DNA from: JBBSEZ01 sp038239195
GTDB taxonomy: Bacteria; Planctomycetota; Planctomycetia; Gemmatales; Gemmataceae
Assembly (NCBI GenBank): GCA_038239195.1
Contig: JBBSEZ010000009.1
Location: 1 to 59,927 of the forward strand
Reading direction: 5' to 3'
Length of the DNA: 59,927 nt
Program-made: the position numbers and the translations under genes
The notes under the pieces: generated by a model
What the model saw: the letters and a program-made list of their open reading frames with translations, nothing else
What the model was told of the DNA's origin: nothing
Database searches by the model: none
In this document: positions 41,133 through 49,758 of the stretch, piece after piece
How the letters are laid out: each line of letters begins with the position of its first letter
Numbering within the stretch: the first letter of the stretch is position 1

Positions 41133-41445
41133 CGTGGTTGGGGGGACAAGGGCCGAACGAGCCATCTGGAGTAAGGGAGACGTAGTCGTGCGACCACCTT
41201 GGGGCCTGCCTCGGGCCCGCCGGCTGCGCCCTGGGCCGCTACTGCTCCTTCTGGGCGCTCTGAGGCCCAGTGCGCCCACAACATCCCGAGAGGGGAGCAG
41301 GCTCCCCACGGCTGAACGGACAGCGGGCGCTCCAGGGCCTCTCTTCGGGATGTCCGGCTGGTAAGCCGGACGCACGGCCCGGAGGTGGATGACGCCTTCC
41401 TCCTTGGCCGGATAAGCATCGCCTCACCGTGAACGGAGCCCAGGC
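41133..41445. other. Gene-free stretch with small hairpins
   Basis: No gene is supported. CATCCCGAGAGG near 41288 and CCTCTCTTCGGGATG near 41338 form an imperfect inverted repeat. GTCCGGCT-GGTA-AGCCGGAC near 41352 is a perfect 8-bp hairpin. Either may be a terminator for the preceding pair. Confidence 0.35.
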
Positions 41446-41928
41446 ATGAGACACTTCCGTCCGCTCTTGCTCGGGGCCTTGTCGCTTCTTCCGTGGGTGA
41501 GGCCCGCCCCGTGCCACGCGCAGGACGTCGAGAAGGCCCTGGCGAACTTGAAGCGCGAGCTCCAACTGACAGGCCCCCTCGACGAGGGGAAGGTGGGCTC
41601 GGTCGGGCCGACTGCGACTGGGCAGGTCGTGGACTGGCGGACTTCGCCGGGTAAGGCCCTCCTCGAGCCGGAGAAGGGGAAGAAGCACCGGGGGAAGATC
41701 ACCATCCCCTTCACGGGGCGGGAGCGGACGGTTCGTTACGGGCTCGGCGCCAAGACGTCCGACGTGGAGGCGAAGACGGCCGGAACGGTGACGGCAACCT
41801 ACTCCTTCACGCTCGAGGGCGAAGTGTGCATCTTCAACGTCAAGAAGGAAGCAGGCAAGGGGCGCGTTGGCGCGGCCGTCGTTCGCCACCTCGAGGGCCT
41901 CAACGGGAAGAGCCTGCTCGCGCCGTAG
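41446..41928 (+). CDS. Small exported protein of unknown function
   Basis: A 160-residue protein with a clear signal peptide (MRHFRPLLLGALSLLPWVRP, cleavage after CHAQ). The mature part has a short helix (DVEKALANLKREL) then strand-rich segments (HRGKITIPFTGRERTVRYGL; AGTVTATYSFTLEGEVCIFN). I recognise no family. It lies inside the patch bounded by direct repeat 1 and has no obvious operon partner. Confidence 0.55.
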   Translation: MRHFRPLLLGALSLLPWVRPAPCHAQDVEKALANLKRELQLTGPLDEGKVGSVGPTATGQVVDWRTSPGKALLEPEKGKKHRGKITIPFTGRERTVRYGLGAKTSDVEAKTAGTVTATYSFTLEGEVCIFNVKKEAGKGRVGAAVVRHLEGLNGKSLLAP

Positions 41929-42113
41929 GGCCTTGGTGGAACAACCTGCGGCGGGGCACGACGAACACTTCGGGGAGAGAGCGCCCGCTGGCGCTCAACT
42001 GCTCTCCGAACAACGTGGGCCCCCCTGGTAGACGGAACGGAGCGGTCCTCTCGTCCCGGTTCCTCTGTCCCTCATCCGAAGGCGCGCTCGTGAATCTGCT
42101 TTCCTCCAGGCCC

Positions 42114-42184
42114 GGCGCCCATCGTCGCCGACCGGCGTCGAAAGGAGAGCTCGCCGTCCGTCAGCGCACGGCTTCTAACGGTCC
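42114..42184 (+). repeat. Direct repeat 2, left copy
   Basis: A 71-bp unit starting GGCGCCCATCGTCGCCGACC and ending GCTTCTAACGGTCC, repeated at 43439-43508 with a single one-base gap near GTCCGTCA. The two copies flank the ADP-ribosyltransferase-like gene pair (42477-43402). They do not meet the RYYYAAC/GTTRRRY rules of integron attC sites. Confidence 0.9.
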
Positions 42185-42235
42185 GCTCCAGGCCCCGAAC
42201 TTCCCCGCGCCTTTCCCGCTCCGGCAGCGAAAACG

Positions 42236-42312
42236 GGATCGAGTGCCAGAGCCGGGTGGGAGAGGGAACGCGGTTCGACATCTCCTTGCCGCGCTGTGAG
42301 GTGGGGTGAGCG
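42236..42312 (+). repeat. Direct repeat 1, right copy (kinase 3' end fragment)
   Basis: 73 of 77 bases match 40179-40255. It has the stop codon context of the kinase gene but no upstream kinase sequence, so it is a partial duplication. The interval between copies is 2057 bp. Confidence 0.95.
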
Positions 42313-42476
42313 GGCGGGTTACGGCCCTGATGGGGCGCGCCACTATTTCTCCTCGTCCCTCCTTCGGACAGTCATTGGGTGCCAAGCGTGTTTGCGGCCT
42401 TGATCCCGGACGGTGCGAGGTTACGATGAAGGGACGGGCCCACCGGCGGCGAGGCCTGCCCGAGAGAGGACGAGCC

Positions 42477-42911
42477 GTGCCCACGCTCTTTCATGGCACA
42501 GGGCGGACCGACGCGCAGCAGATGGCGACGAGCCCCGGCCAGATCGACGTCGCCGCGGGTGGCGGAGAATTCGGCAGGGGCTTCTACACCCAATACGCCG
42601 AATGGCACGCCCTGGCGTGGGCGATTCGGACAAGTGCGCTCTTGAATGGCCCTCCGTGCGTTCTTCGGCTAGACATCGACGACGCGGGATACGGCGGCCT
42701 CACGTTTCTGTATCTGGATGCGACCACCGGCCCAGCGCTCACCGCGCTGATCTACCTGGCGAACGAGCAGCAAACGTACGAGGACGGGAACTGCGACGCG
42801 ATCGAGGGGCCGATCATGGGAAACATGAGCCGCATGCAGCAGAAGTTCGAGTCGGCCAACGCCCAGGCCCTGCTGAACGGGAGCTCCACGACCCGAACGG
42901 TGGTCCCATGA
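42477..42911 (+). CDS. DUF3990/ADP-ribosyltransferase-fold protein (toxin-like)
   Basis: A 144-residue protein from GTG 42477, chosen because GAGAGAGGA lies six bases upstream and the product begins directly with the first motif. PTLFHGTGRTD matches the L(Y/F)HG(T/S) strand of DUF3990 and related ART-fold toxins. GGGEFGRGFYTQYAEWHALA matches their FG(K/R)GFY...A.. motif. These features correspond to the NAD-binding H-x-T and Y segments of ARTs. A clear catalytic Glu is not located with confidence. The gene overlaps the next by 4 bp (ATGA), as in toxin-antitoxin or effector-immunity pairs. It is flanked by direct repeat 2. Confidence 0.65.
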   Translation: MPTLFHGTGRTDAQQMATSPGQIDVAAGGGEFGRGFYTQYAEWHALAWAIRTSALLNGPPCVLRLDIDDAGYGGLTFLYLDATTGPALTALIYLANEQQTYEDGNCDAIEGPIMGNMSRMQQKFESANAQALLNGSSTTRTVVP

Positions 42912-43402
42912 CTCCTCCTGAAGTTCACTTTCTCACCTTGACGCTTCTCGGCCCTCGACGGGGGTGGGTTGCGCCGCTCGAACTGCCCAAGGGGAACCAG
43001 CAGGGCGCCACCCACGTTGTGCCGGTCTCTCTAGGAGGAGGGTTGTTTTCGCAGTACCGGCTCGAATGTGCCAGGTGTTCGGCCGGAGGGGGCTATGCCC
43101 TCGAATGGGTCGTGGCGGACCTCCATCGGTCCGGCTTCCTCGAAACTTCGATTGCCGGATGGCGCATTCGGTTTCAGCGTCGCCTGGAGGCAGGACAGCC
43201 GGTGCGGTTCGACTACGTTGGCTCCCTCGTGCATCCGGACTTCGCCTTTCCCCTCGCCGAAATCGTTCCCGAAGACGAAGGTCAACTCGCAGATCTCTAC
43301 GCCCGGGAGCGAATCGTGATTGTCGGCTGCGATCCACTTACGCGATACGAGGGCGCGGAGGCGATTCTCCATCCGTCTTCCCCTCGCCCTGTCCCTCCTT
43401 AG
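42908..43402 (+). CDS. Unknown partner of the ART-like protein (candidate antitoxin/immunity)
   Basis: I do not recognise this 164-residue protein. It is strand-rich, with VHFLTLTLLGPRRGWV at the start and a CARC pair in RLECARCSAGGGYALEW. The SIAGWRIRFQRRLEAGQPVR region and a C-terminal YARERIVIVGCDPLTRYEGA follow. No DNA-binding motif is evident. The ATG overlaps the stop of the ART-like gene, so it is translationally coupled, and its position suggests a neutralising role. That role is inferred only from arrangement. Confidence 0.55.
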   Translation: MTPPEVHFLTLTLLGPRRGWVAPLELPKGNQQGATHVVPVSLGGGLFSQYRLECARCSAGGGYALEWVVADLHRSGFLETSIAGWRIRFQRRLEAGQPVRFDYVGSLVHPDFAFPLAEIVPEDEGQLADLYARERIVIVGCDPLTRYEGAEAILHPSSPRPVPP

Positions 43403-43438
43403 AAGAGCGCGACGATGGACCGGCCTCCCTGCGTGGCT

Positions 43439-43508
43439 GGCGCCCATCGTCGCCGACCGGCGTCGAAAGGAGAGCTCGCCGTCCGTCACGCACGGCTTCT
43501 AACGGTCC
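43439..43508 (+). repeat. Direct repeat 2, right copy
   Basis: Starts 36 bp after the stop of the ART partner gene. It is almost identical to 42114-42184 over 70 bp, with weaker similarity for another ~20 bp (CTCTCCGGCCTCCGAGC versus GCTCCAGGCCCCGAAC). The rest of the 346-bp stretch 43403-43748 holds only a possible TAGAAT box at 43628 before the next gene. Confidence 0.9.
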
Positions 43509-43748
43509 TCTCCGGCCTCCGAGCTTCATCGCGTTCCGCTCGTTCCAGCGGCGAGGTCGCGCGTCAATCCGCGCCACGCGCTTCGATCCGGCGAACAATC
43601 TCCTTGCGTTGTCCAACGTCTCACGTTTAGAATCTACGCACACCCGCCAGCCCGCTCGCCCGGCGAGCCCTGCCTCACTGCCTCACCCGCCCCTCTCCCG
43701 GGCGCCAGCGACCTGGATGGGACCATCACACTTGGGGGGACTGTCACG

Positions 43749-46700
43749 ATGTCGTCTACCATTGCCCTGCCGCCCGAACTGCGCCAGCGCATCGCCGGCG
43801 TGGCTCGCCGCGTTCGCCTGTTCCGCGCCCTGCGCGGCCTCAGCCTGACGGTGCTCGTGCTGGCGCTCACGGCCGGCGCCGCCCTGCTGCTCGATCAGGT
43901 AATGGGGCAGGTGCTGCCGCCCACCCTCCGCAAGGCCAACTTGCTCACCTGGCTCGGGCTCGGCGCGGTCACGGCCTTCTTTGGTGTCCTCATCCCCCTG
44001 TGCCGGAGGCTCACCCCCGCCGACCTGGCCGCGGCCGTCGAGGAACACTACCCCCACCTCGGCGAGCGCCTCACCACCTCTGTCGAGCTGACCGAGCTCG
44101 ACGAGGCTGACCTCGCCAGCCACGGCTCCCCCGCTCTCATCGGGCTGCTCGTGCAAGACACCGCCCGCCGCACCGAGCCGCTCGACTTCCGGCCCGCCAT
44201 CTCGGCCCGGCCCACCTGGATCGTCGGCAGCCTCGCCGCCGTCGCGGTCCTTCTCACCGCCGCCCCGGCTTTCGTCTACCCGTCCGAGTACGGCGAGCTC
44301 GCAAGCCGCTTCTTCCTCCCGTGGCAGACCGGCGCCGACCGGCCGGCGCCTTTTGAGCTCGTCGTCAAGCCCGGCGACGTCTACGCCGCCCTTGGCCGAC
44401 CCCTCACCATCGAAGTCCGGGCTCGGCGCCTCGCGTCGTCCGCCGTTCTGCCGGAAGAAGCCACCTTCGTCGCCATCGACCGCGAGGGCAACGAGTCGCG
44501 CTTCCCCATGCTCCCCGGCACCGAGGAAGACCGCTTCACCCTCCGCTACAAGGTCCCCGGCAACGTCTCCTATCGCGTCGAAGCGGGAGCTCCCGGCCGT
44601 GGGTGGCCAGGCCACCCACGCCCATCTTGGGCCGTCAGCGACACCCACGAAATCACCGCCGTCAAGCCCGTCGAACTGACAGCCGACAGCCCTCTCATCA
44701 CCGTCACGGCGCCGGAGTACGCCCGGGGGACCATCGACGCGGAAATCCACGTGGGCATGGTGGACGTCTCCGCGCTGAAGCACAGCGAGGTCGCCTTCGA
44801 CTTCCGCTTCACCGCGCCGGCCCGGTCCGCCACCCTGCACTTCACCACCGCTGCCCTGACGACTGGGAAAGAAGGCACGAAGAGCGCTCCGCAAACGCGT
44901 GCCTATCACCTCACGATTCAGGAGGACGGGCTCGGCGCGAAGTTGGCCCTCCCGGCGCTCGCCAGCGGGACGTACCGCGTCGAGTGTTTCGCGGCCCATC
45001 GCATCGGCACCGAGCTCGACGGCGGGGCGCTGATCGTCAAGCCCGACCTTCCGCCGGCGCTCATCAAGTTCAGTGGGAAGGAAACGCTGCGCACCGTCCG
45101 CCCGGACGATCGCGTGCCGATCGACGTGCGCCTGGCCGACGACGTCGGCGTGGCGCGGGCCGACCTGGAGTATCGGGTCAACGGCGACAAGAAGATCGCC
45201 GAAGAGGTCATTCCGCTCAAGGGCACCAACACGCGCGAGGCAATCGGCAAGCACCTGTTCGCCCTGGCGGGCCGGGCGAAGCCGAACGACGAAATCGAAT
45301 ACCGGATCCGCTTTCGCGACAACCTTCCCAAGCACTACAAGGGCCCGCATACGGTCTACTACCCGGCCGACCGTTGGCTGAGGCTCAAGGTCGTCGCGAC
45401 CGGCAAGGCGCTCGCCGAGCAAGAGATCGTGGCGCAGCGCGACCAGATCGCCCGGCAGCTCGAAAAGATCAAGCAGGACCTCAAGGCCGAGGCGCGCGGC
45501 GTGCTCAAGGTGCAGGCCGAGTCGCGCGGCCAGGCCGAGCTCCAGCCTGAGCAGGGCAAGCGCGTGCAGGAACTGCGTCGGGAGAACCGAACCAGCGAGC
45601 GGGCGCTCGAGAAGTTGAGCGAGGAGGCGTCGGCCATCCCGGCGCTACAGAAGCTCGCGGACAAGGCCCAGGACGTCGCCGAGAAGGAGATGAGGCAGGC
45701 CGAGCGGGCGCTCCAGCAGGCCGCCGAGCGCAAGGCCAGCGCCCCGGATCGGCACGAGAACTTCGAGAACGCCCAGGACCAGCTCGGTTCGGCGCTCAAG
45801 AAGCTCGACGAGCTCCAGAAGCTCAACGAGCAGGTCGCGAAGGAGCGCCTCGACCAGGCCAAGGTGGAGCAGCTTGCCGACCGGCAGAAGGAACTGGCCA
45901 AGAAGGCCGAGGAGCTGGCGGCCAAGCACCCGGTGCTCGACCCGACGGCCCGGAAGCTGGCGGAAGAACTCAAGAACGAACAGCGGAAGGTCGCGGAAGA
46001 GCTCGCCAAGCTGACGCGCGAGAGCCCGGCGCTCCAGAAGGCGCTGGAGGAGGCCCGCAAGAAACAGGCGAAGCACGCCGCCGAGCAAGCCCGCGAACTG
46101 GCGCGCCGGCAGGAAGAGCTGGCAAAGGCCAGCGCCGAAACCGAAAAGCAGAAGGCCAGCCAGCGCCTTGCTGACCTGGCGCGGCAGCAGGAGGAACTGG
46201 CGAAGAAGGCGGAGAAGCTCGGCGCGGAGACGAGCCAGAGCGCCAAGCTGGCCCGGAGCGAACCGCTCAAGGGTGACGAGGCCCGCAAGGCGGCAAAGGC
46301 GCTCGAGAAGGGCGACACGCAGGACGCTCTGGCGCATCAGGACAAGTCGGCGCAGGAGCTCGACAAACTGACGCGCGACCTCGAACGGGCGCTGAACCTT
46401 TCCAACGATCCCCGCGAGGCGGCGCGCGAGCTGTCGCGCTTGCAGGGCGAGCTCCAGAAGCGGACGCAGAAGGAGCTGAACGACCGGACGGCGAAGGCCC
46501 CCCTCGCAGAGCGCCTGGCGGCGATCCAGAAGGAGCAGGAGGCGATTCAGCGGGCGGCCGCGGAGCTGGCCGTGCCGCAGAAGGGGCAGGCGGCGACGGC
46601 GAAGAAGCAGGCCGCCGAGCAGGCCAAGAAGGCGGCGGAGTCGCTGGCGAAGAACCTTCCCCGACCGGCGCTGGGCCAGATGGAGCAGACCAAGCAGGCG

Positions 46701-49664
46701 CTGAACCGGCTGGCCGCCCAGTTGCCGACCCTCGAGCAGCGGCGCCAGGAAGCGAGGCGGCGCCTGGCCGAGTTGCGGCGCGATCAGGACGACGTGGCCC
46801 GGAAGGCGGAGCAGGCCGCCAAGGGCGGGAAGGAGGCCGAGAAGGAGCTGGCCGACGCGGCGCGCAAGCAGGCCGAGGTGGCCGAGGCGCTGAGCAAGGT
46901 GGACGTGCCGAAGCAGGAGGCGCGCCAGGAGAAGGCGCAAGAGGCGCTCAACCGGGCGCTGGCCGACTTGATGGACGGCCGCAAGCAGGACCTCGCCGCC
47001 TCGCAGACCGAGGCGAAGAAGCAGCTCGCGCGGCTGGAGCAGGCGCTGAACAACCAGAAGCCGGCCGACGAGAAGGCGCGCGAGCTGGCCAAGAGACAGG
47101 CGGACCTGGTGAAGGAGGCGGCCAAGGCGGACACCAAGCCCGCGCAGCGCGAGGAGATCAAGCGCAAGCAGGCGGAGATCGCCCGCGAGGCCCGCGAGCT
47201 GCCTGCCGACGAGGCGCCGAAGCGCCAGGCCGAGGCCGCCAAGGCGACCGAGAAGGCCGCCCAGGAAGCGAGCCGCCAGCCCACGGGGGCCGAGGCGCGC
47301 GAGTCGATGAAGAAGGCCGCCGACAAGCTCGACAAGCTGGCCCGCCAGCTCGCGGGCGAGGAGAGTGACGCCAAGCGCGCGGGGCGGTTGGCCAAGCAGC
47401 AGGCGGAGGTGGCGGCCGAGGCCGAGCGCCAGGCCAAGGAGCGCCCCGGCGAGCAGCCGAGCGCCGAGGCGAAGAAGAAGCAGGCCGACGTCGCCGCCGA
47501 AGCGAAGAACGTACGCGGCGGGGAAGAGGCCCAGCCGGAGAAGAAGAAGGCCACCGCGGCGCTGGACAAGGTGGAGGCGGCCAAGGGCGCCGCGGAGAAG
47601 GCCAAGGCGCAGCGCGCGGCGGCCGATGCCTTGAAGGACCTGGCCGACAAGCTGGGGGGGCGCGAGACCGCGGCGGCGAAGGCGGCGGAGATCGCCCGCG
47701 AACAGCGCGAGCTGGCCAAGAAGACGGCCGAGGCCGACCCGAAAGCCGGCGCGGACAAGGCCGCCGCGGAGGCGAAGAAGGCGGCCGAGCAGCAGGGCGA
47801 GCTGGCCCGGCAACTCGACCGGCTGACGCCGAAGGGCGCCGAGAAGGCGACGGCGGAGGCGCGGAAGCAGATGGCCGAGGCGAAAAAGGCGCTGGAGTCG
47901 GCGAAGTCGCCGGCCGAGGCCAAGGAGCAGGTCGCCAAGGCTGCCGCGGCCGCCGACAAGGTTGCGCAGCAGCTCGAGAAAGAGGAGGTCGGCAAGCAGC
48001 CGAAGGGCCCGACGCGCACCACGAGCGCCAAGCCGAACGATTCGCCGGCGAAGGCGGCGCAGGAGCTGGCGAAGCAGCAGAAGAACCTCGCGGCAGCCAG
48101 CAAGGCGGCGCAGCAGGCGGCCGCGCGCAAGAGCGGCGCCGAGGGCAAGAAGGCGCTGGACAAGGCCCTGGAGCAGATGGCGGGGCAGCAGCGCGAACTG
48201 AACAAGCAGGCGTCGCAGTTACCGGCCGATGGCAACCAGAAGGCGCTGCAGGAAGCGCGTGCGGCGATGAACCAGGCCGAGAAGGCGCTGCAGAAGAAGG
48301 ACGCCGGCCAGGCGACCCAGAAGCAGGCGCAGGCCGCGGCGGCGCTGGACAGGCTGGCCAGGCAGTTGCCGAAGTCGGCGCCCGCCACGGCGAAGACGGC
48401 TCCTGCGGCCCCCAAGGCGGGCGAGAAGGGCCTGCCGAGCGCCGAGCAAGCCGAAAAGGCGCGGGGGCTGGCCAAGGAACAGCGCGACCTCCGCGAGGCG
48501 GTGCGCAAGGAGCTCGAAAAGGAGAAGACGCAGCGCGCCGAGGCGGGCAATCCGAAGAACAATCCCGCTACGGAGCTCCTGAAGGAGCAGGCCGCCATCG
48601 CCAAGGAGGCCGGGAAACTGGCCGAGAACGTCGGGGAGAAGGCGGGGCAGAAGTCGTCGGCCGGGAAGCAGGCGGTCGCGGCGCAGAAGTCGGCCGAGCA
48701 GGCGTCCAAGGCGATGGAGGCCGGTTCGCTGCCCAAGGCGCAAGCGGCGGGCAAGCAGAGCGCCGAGCAGTTGAAGCAACTGGGGCAGCAGTTGGCGAAG
48801 TCGCCGGCCGGCGCTCCCAAGGGGGCCCAGCCCGGGACGGCCCAGCAGGCGAAGGAACTGGCGAAGCGCCAGGAGGCGCTGAACGAGAAGCTGGCCCCGC
48901 TGGCGAACGACACCGGAGCGCAGGCCGCGGCGCAGAAGGCGGCGCAGGCCGAACTGGAGAAGCAGACGGCCGAGCTGGCCAAGGACCTGGACAAGCTGGG
49001 CCAGAAGCTCGGCCAGCCGCAGGCCGGGCAGAAGGCCCGCGAGGCGGCGCAGTCGGCGCGCAACGCCGAACAGGCGATGAAGAACGCGCAGAACCAGGCC
49101 GAGCAGGGCAACAAGGGGCAGGCGAGCAAGTCGCAACAGGACGCGGCGAAGTCGCTGGAGCAGGCGGCCAACCAGGCCGAGAAGGCGGCCGGGGAGCAGT
49201 CGGCGAGCAAGCCAGGCTCGCCAAAGGAAGGCTCGGCCAAGGGCTCGCCGAAGGCAGGCTCGCAGAAGGCGGGCCAGTCGGTGCAGAAGGCCCAGGGGCA
49301 GATGGAAAAGGCCCAGGGCGAGATGAGCAAGGGCCAGTCGCGCGGGGCGCAGAAGTCGATGCAGCAAGCCGCCTCGTCGCTGGCCAAGGCCGCGCAGCAG
49401 ATGGCCAAGAACATGGAGCCCGGCGAGCCCAGCCCGCCGCGCGAAGGCCACGAGTTCAACAAGACCGGGAAGGCGACGGGCGGCGCACCGGACGCGAGCC
49501 TGTTTGCCAAGTACGGGGCCCAGTATGCGGGCAAGAAGTGGGGCGAACTGCCAGGCGAACTGCGGACCCGCATCGTGCAGGACATGAAGGTGAAGTATGG
49601 CGACGATTATGCGCGCATGATCAAGCTGTACTTCGAGCAGCTCGCCGACACGCGGAAGAAGTGA
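43749..49664 (+). CDS. Giant membrane-anchored DUF4175-like coiled-coil protein
   Basis: A 1971-residue protein. The N-terminal ~190 residues contain membrane helices (ALRGLSLTVLVLALTAGAA; WLGLGAVTAFFGVLIPLC; WIVGSLAAVAVLLTAAPAF) and match the start of DUF4175/TIGR02302-type proteins. Residues ~200-560 are beta-rich and extracytoplasmic. Residues ~560-1880 are almost pure Ala/Lys/Glu/Gln coiled coil (recurrent EELAKKAEELAAK, KQAEVAAEAER). A short globular C-terminus ends AQYAGKKWGELPGELRTR and YDDYARMIKLYFEQL-like sequence. It probably spans a large extracytoplasmic distance as a structural or tethering element. A 23-bp palindrome (44598-44620) encodes an in-frame insertion. Confidence 0.85.
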   Translation: MSSTIALPPELRQRIAGVARRVRLFRALRGLSLTVLVLALTAGAALLLDQVMGQVLPPTLRKANLLTWLGLGAVTAFFGVLIPLCRRLTPADLAAAVEEHYPHLGERLTTSVELTELDEADLASHGSPALIGLLVQDTARRTEPLDFRPAISARPTWIVGSLAAVAVLLTAAPAFVYPSEYGELASRFFLPWQTGADRPAPFELVVKPGDVYAALGRPLTIEVRARRLASSAVLPEEATFVAIDREGNESRFPMLPGTEEDRFTLRYKVPGNVSYRVEAGAPGRGWPGHPRPSWAVSDTHEITAVKPVELTADSPLITVTAPEYARGTIDAEIHVGMVDVSALKHSEVAFDFRFTAPARSATLHFTTAALTTGKEGTKSAPQTRAYHLTIQEDGLGAKLALPALASGTYRVECFAAHRIGTELDGGALIVKPDLPPALIKFSGKETLRTVRPDDRVPIDVRLADDVGVARADLEYRVNGDKKIAEEVIPLKGTNTREAIGKHLFALAGRAKPNDEIEYRIRFRDNLPKHYKGPHTVYYPADRWLRLKVVATGKALAEQEIVAQRDQIARQLEKIKQDLKAEARGVLKVQAESRGQAELQPEQGKRVQELRRENRTSERALEKLSEEASAIPALQKLADKAQDVAEKEMRQAERALQQAAERKASAPDRHENFENAQDQLGSALKKLDELQKLNEQVAKERLDQAKVEQLADRQKELAKKAEELAAKHPVLDPTARKLAEELKNEQRKVAEELAKLTRESPALQKALEEARKKQAKHAAEQARELARRQEELAKASAETEKQKASQRLADLARQQEELAKKAEKLGAETSQSAKLARSEPLKGDEARKAAKALEKGDTQDALAHQDKSAQELDKLTRDLERALNLSNDPREAARELSRLQGELQKRTQKELNDRTAKAPLAERLAAIQKEQEAIQRAAAELAVPQKGQAATAKKQAAEQAKKAAESLAKNLPRPALGQMEQTKQALNRLAAQLPTLEQRRQEARRRLAELRRDQDDVARKAEQAAKGGKEAEKELADAARKQAEVAEALSKVDVPKQEARQEKAQEALNRALADLMDGRKQDLAASQTEAKKQLARLEQALNNQKPADEKARELAKRQADLVKEAAKADTKPAQREEIKRKQAEIAREARELPADEAPKRQAEAAKATEKAAQEASRQPTGAEARESMKKAADKLDKLARQLAGEESDAKRAGRLAKQQAEVAAEAERQAKERPGEQPSAEAKKKQADVAAEAKNVRGGEEAQPEKKKATAALDKVEAAKGAAEKAKAQRAAADALKDLADKLGGRETAAAKAAEIAREQRELAKKTAEADPKAGADKAAAEAKKAAEQQGELARQLDRLTPKGAEKATAEARKQMAEAKKALESAKSPAEAKEQVAKAAAAADKVAQQLEKEEVGKQPKGPTRTTSAKPNDSPAKAAQELAKQQKNLAAASKAAQQAAARKSGAEGKKALDKALEQMAGQQRELNKQASQLPADGNQKALQEARAAMNQAEKALQKKDAGQATQKQAQAAAALDRLARQLPKSAPATAKTAPAAPKAGEKGLPSAEQAEKARGLAKEQRDLREAVRKELEKEKTQRAEAGNPKNNPATELLKEQAAIAKEAGKLAENVGEKAGQKSSAGKQAVAAQKSAEQASKAMEAGSLPKAQAAGKQSAEQLKQLGQQLAKSPAGAPKGAQPGTAQQAKELAKRQEALNEKLAPLANDTGAQAAAQKAAQAELEKQTAELAKDLDKLGQKLGQPQAGQKAREAAQSARNAEQAMKNAQNQAEQGNKGQASKSQQDAAKSLEQAANQAEKAAGEQSASKPGSPKEGSAKGSPKAGSQKAGQSVQKAQGQMEKAQGEMSKGQSRGAQKSMQQAASSLAKAAQQMAKNMEPGEPSPPREGHEFNKTGKATGGAPDASLFAKYGAQYAGKKWGELPGELRTRIVQDMKVKYGDDYARMIKLYFEQLADTRKK
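44598..44620 (+). repeat. Perfect palindrome in frame inside the giant gene
   Basis: CGTGGGTGGCC-A-GGCCACCCACG, 11-bp arms around one base. It encodes part of GRGWPGHPRPSWA, a Trp/Pro/Gly-rich stretch unlike the surrounding sequence. It resembles a small palindromic element that inserted without breaking the frame. Confidence 0.8.
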
Positions 49665-49679
49665 AGTGGCAGCGGCGAC

Positions 49680-49734
49680 CCGGGGGGCTTTATGCCCCCG
49701 AAGCACGAGAGCTCCGGGGGCATAAAGCCCCCGG
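49680..49734. terminator. Hairpin after the giant gene
   Basis: CGGGGGGCTTTATGCCCCCG and CGGGGGCATAAAGCCCCCGG are inverted copies, each also partly self-complementary, with a 14-base loop. The structure begins 16 bp after the stop codon and precedes the next gene by 24 bp. It is either a terminator or a processing/attenuation hairpin. Confidence 0.6.
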
Positions 49735-49758
49735 CTCGCCCAGCCGGAGGTAGTCAGC

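Larger units (their letters stand above)
41929..42476. other. Gene-free stretch holding repeat copies
   Basis: No gene is supported. It contains the left copy of direct repeat 2 (42114-42184) and the right copy of direct repeat 1 (42236-42312). The latter is the non-functional tail of a histidine kinase and ends in TGAGCG just before the ADP-ribosyltransferase-like gene. Confidence 0.6.

Noticed and set aside
42114..43508. Integron cassette array with attC sites
   Set aside because: The 71-bp repeats flank small unknown genes and contain CTTCTAAC, but lack the RYYYAAC and GTTRRRY ends and the paired inner boxes. No integrase is present.
45645..49585. Long antisense ORFs (722, 933 and 575 residues) opposite the giant gene
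   Set aside because: They are mirror images of Ala/Lys/Glu codons in high-GC DNA, giving Leu/Arg- or Ala/Ser/Cys-rich nonsense without domains.
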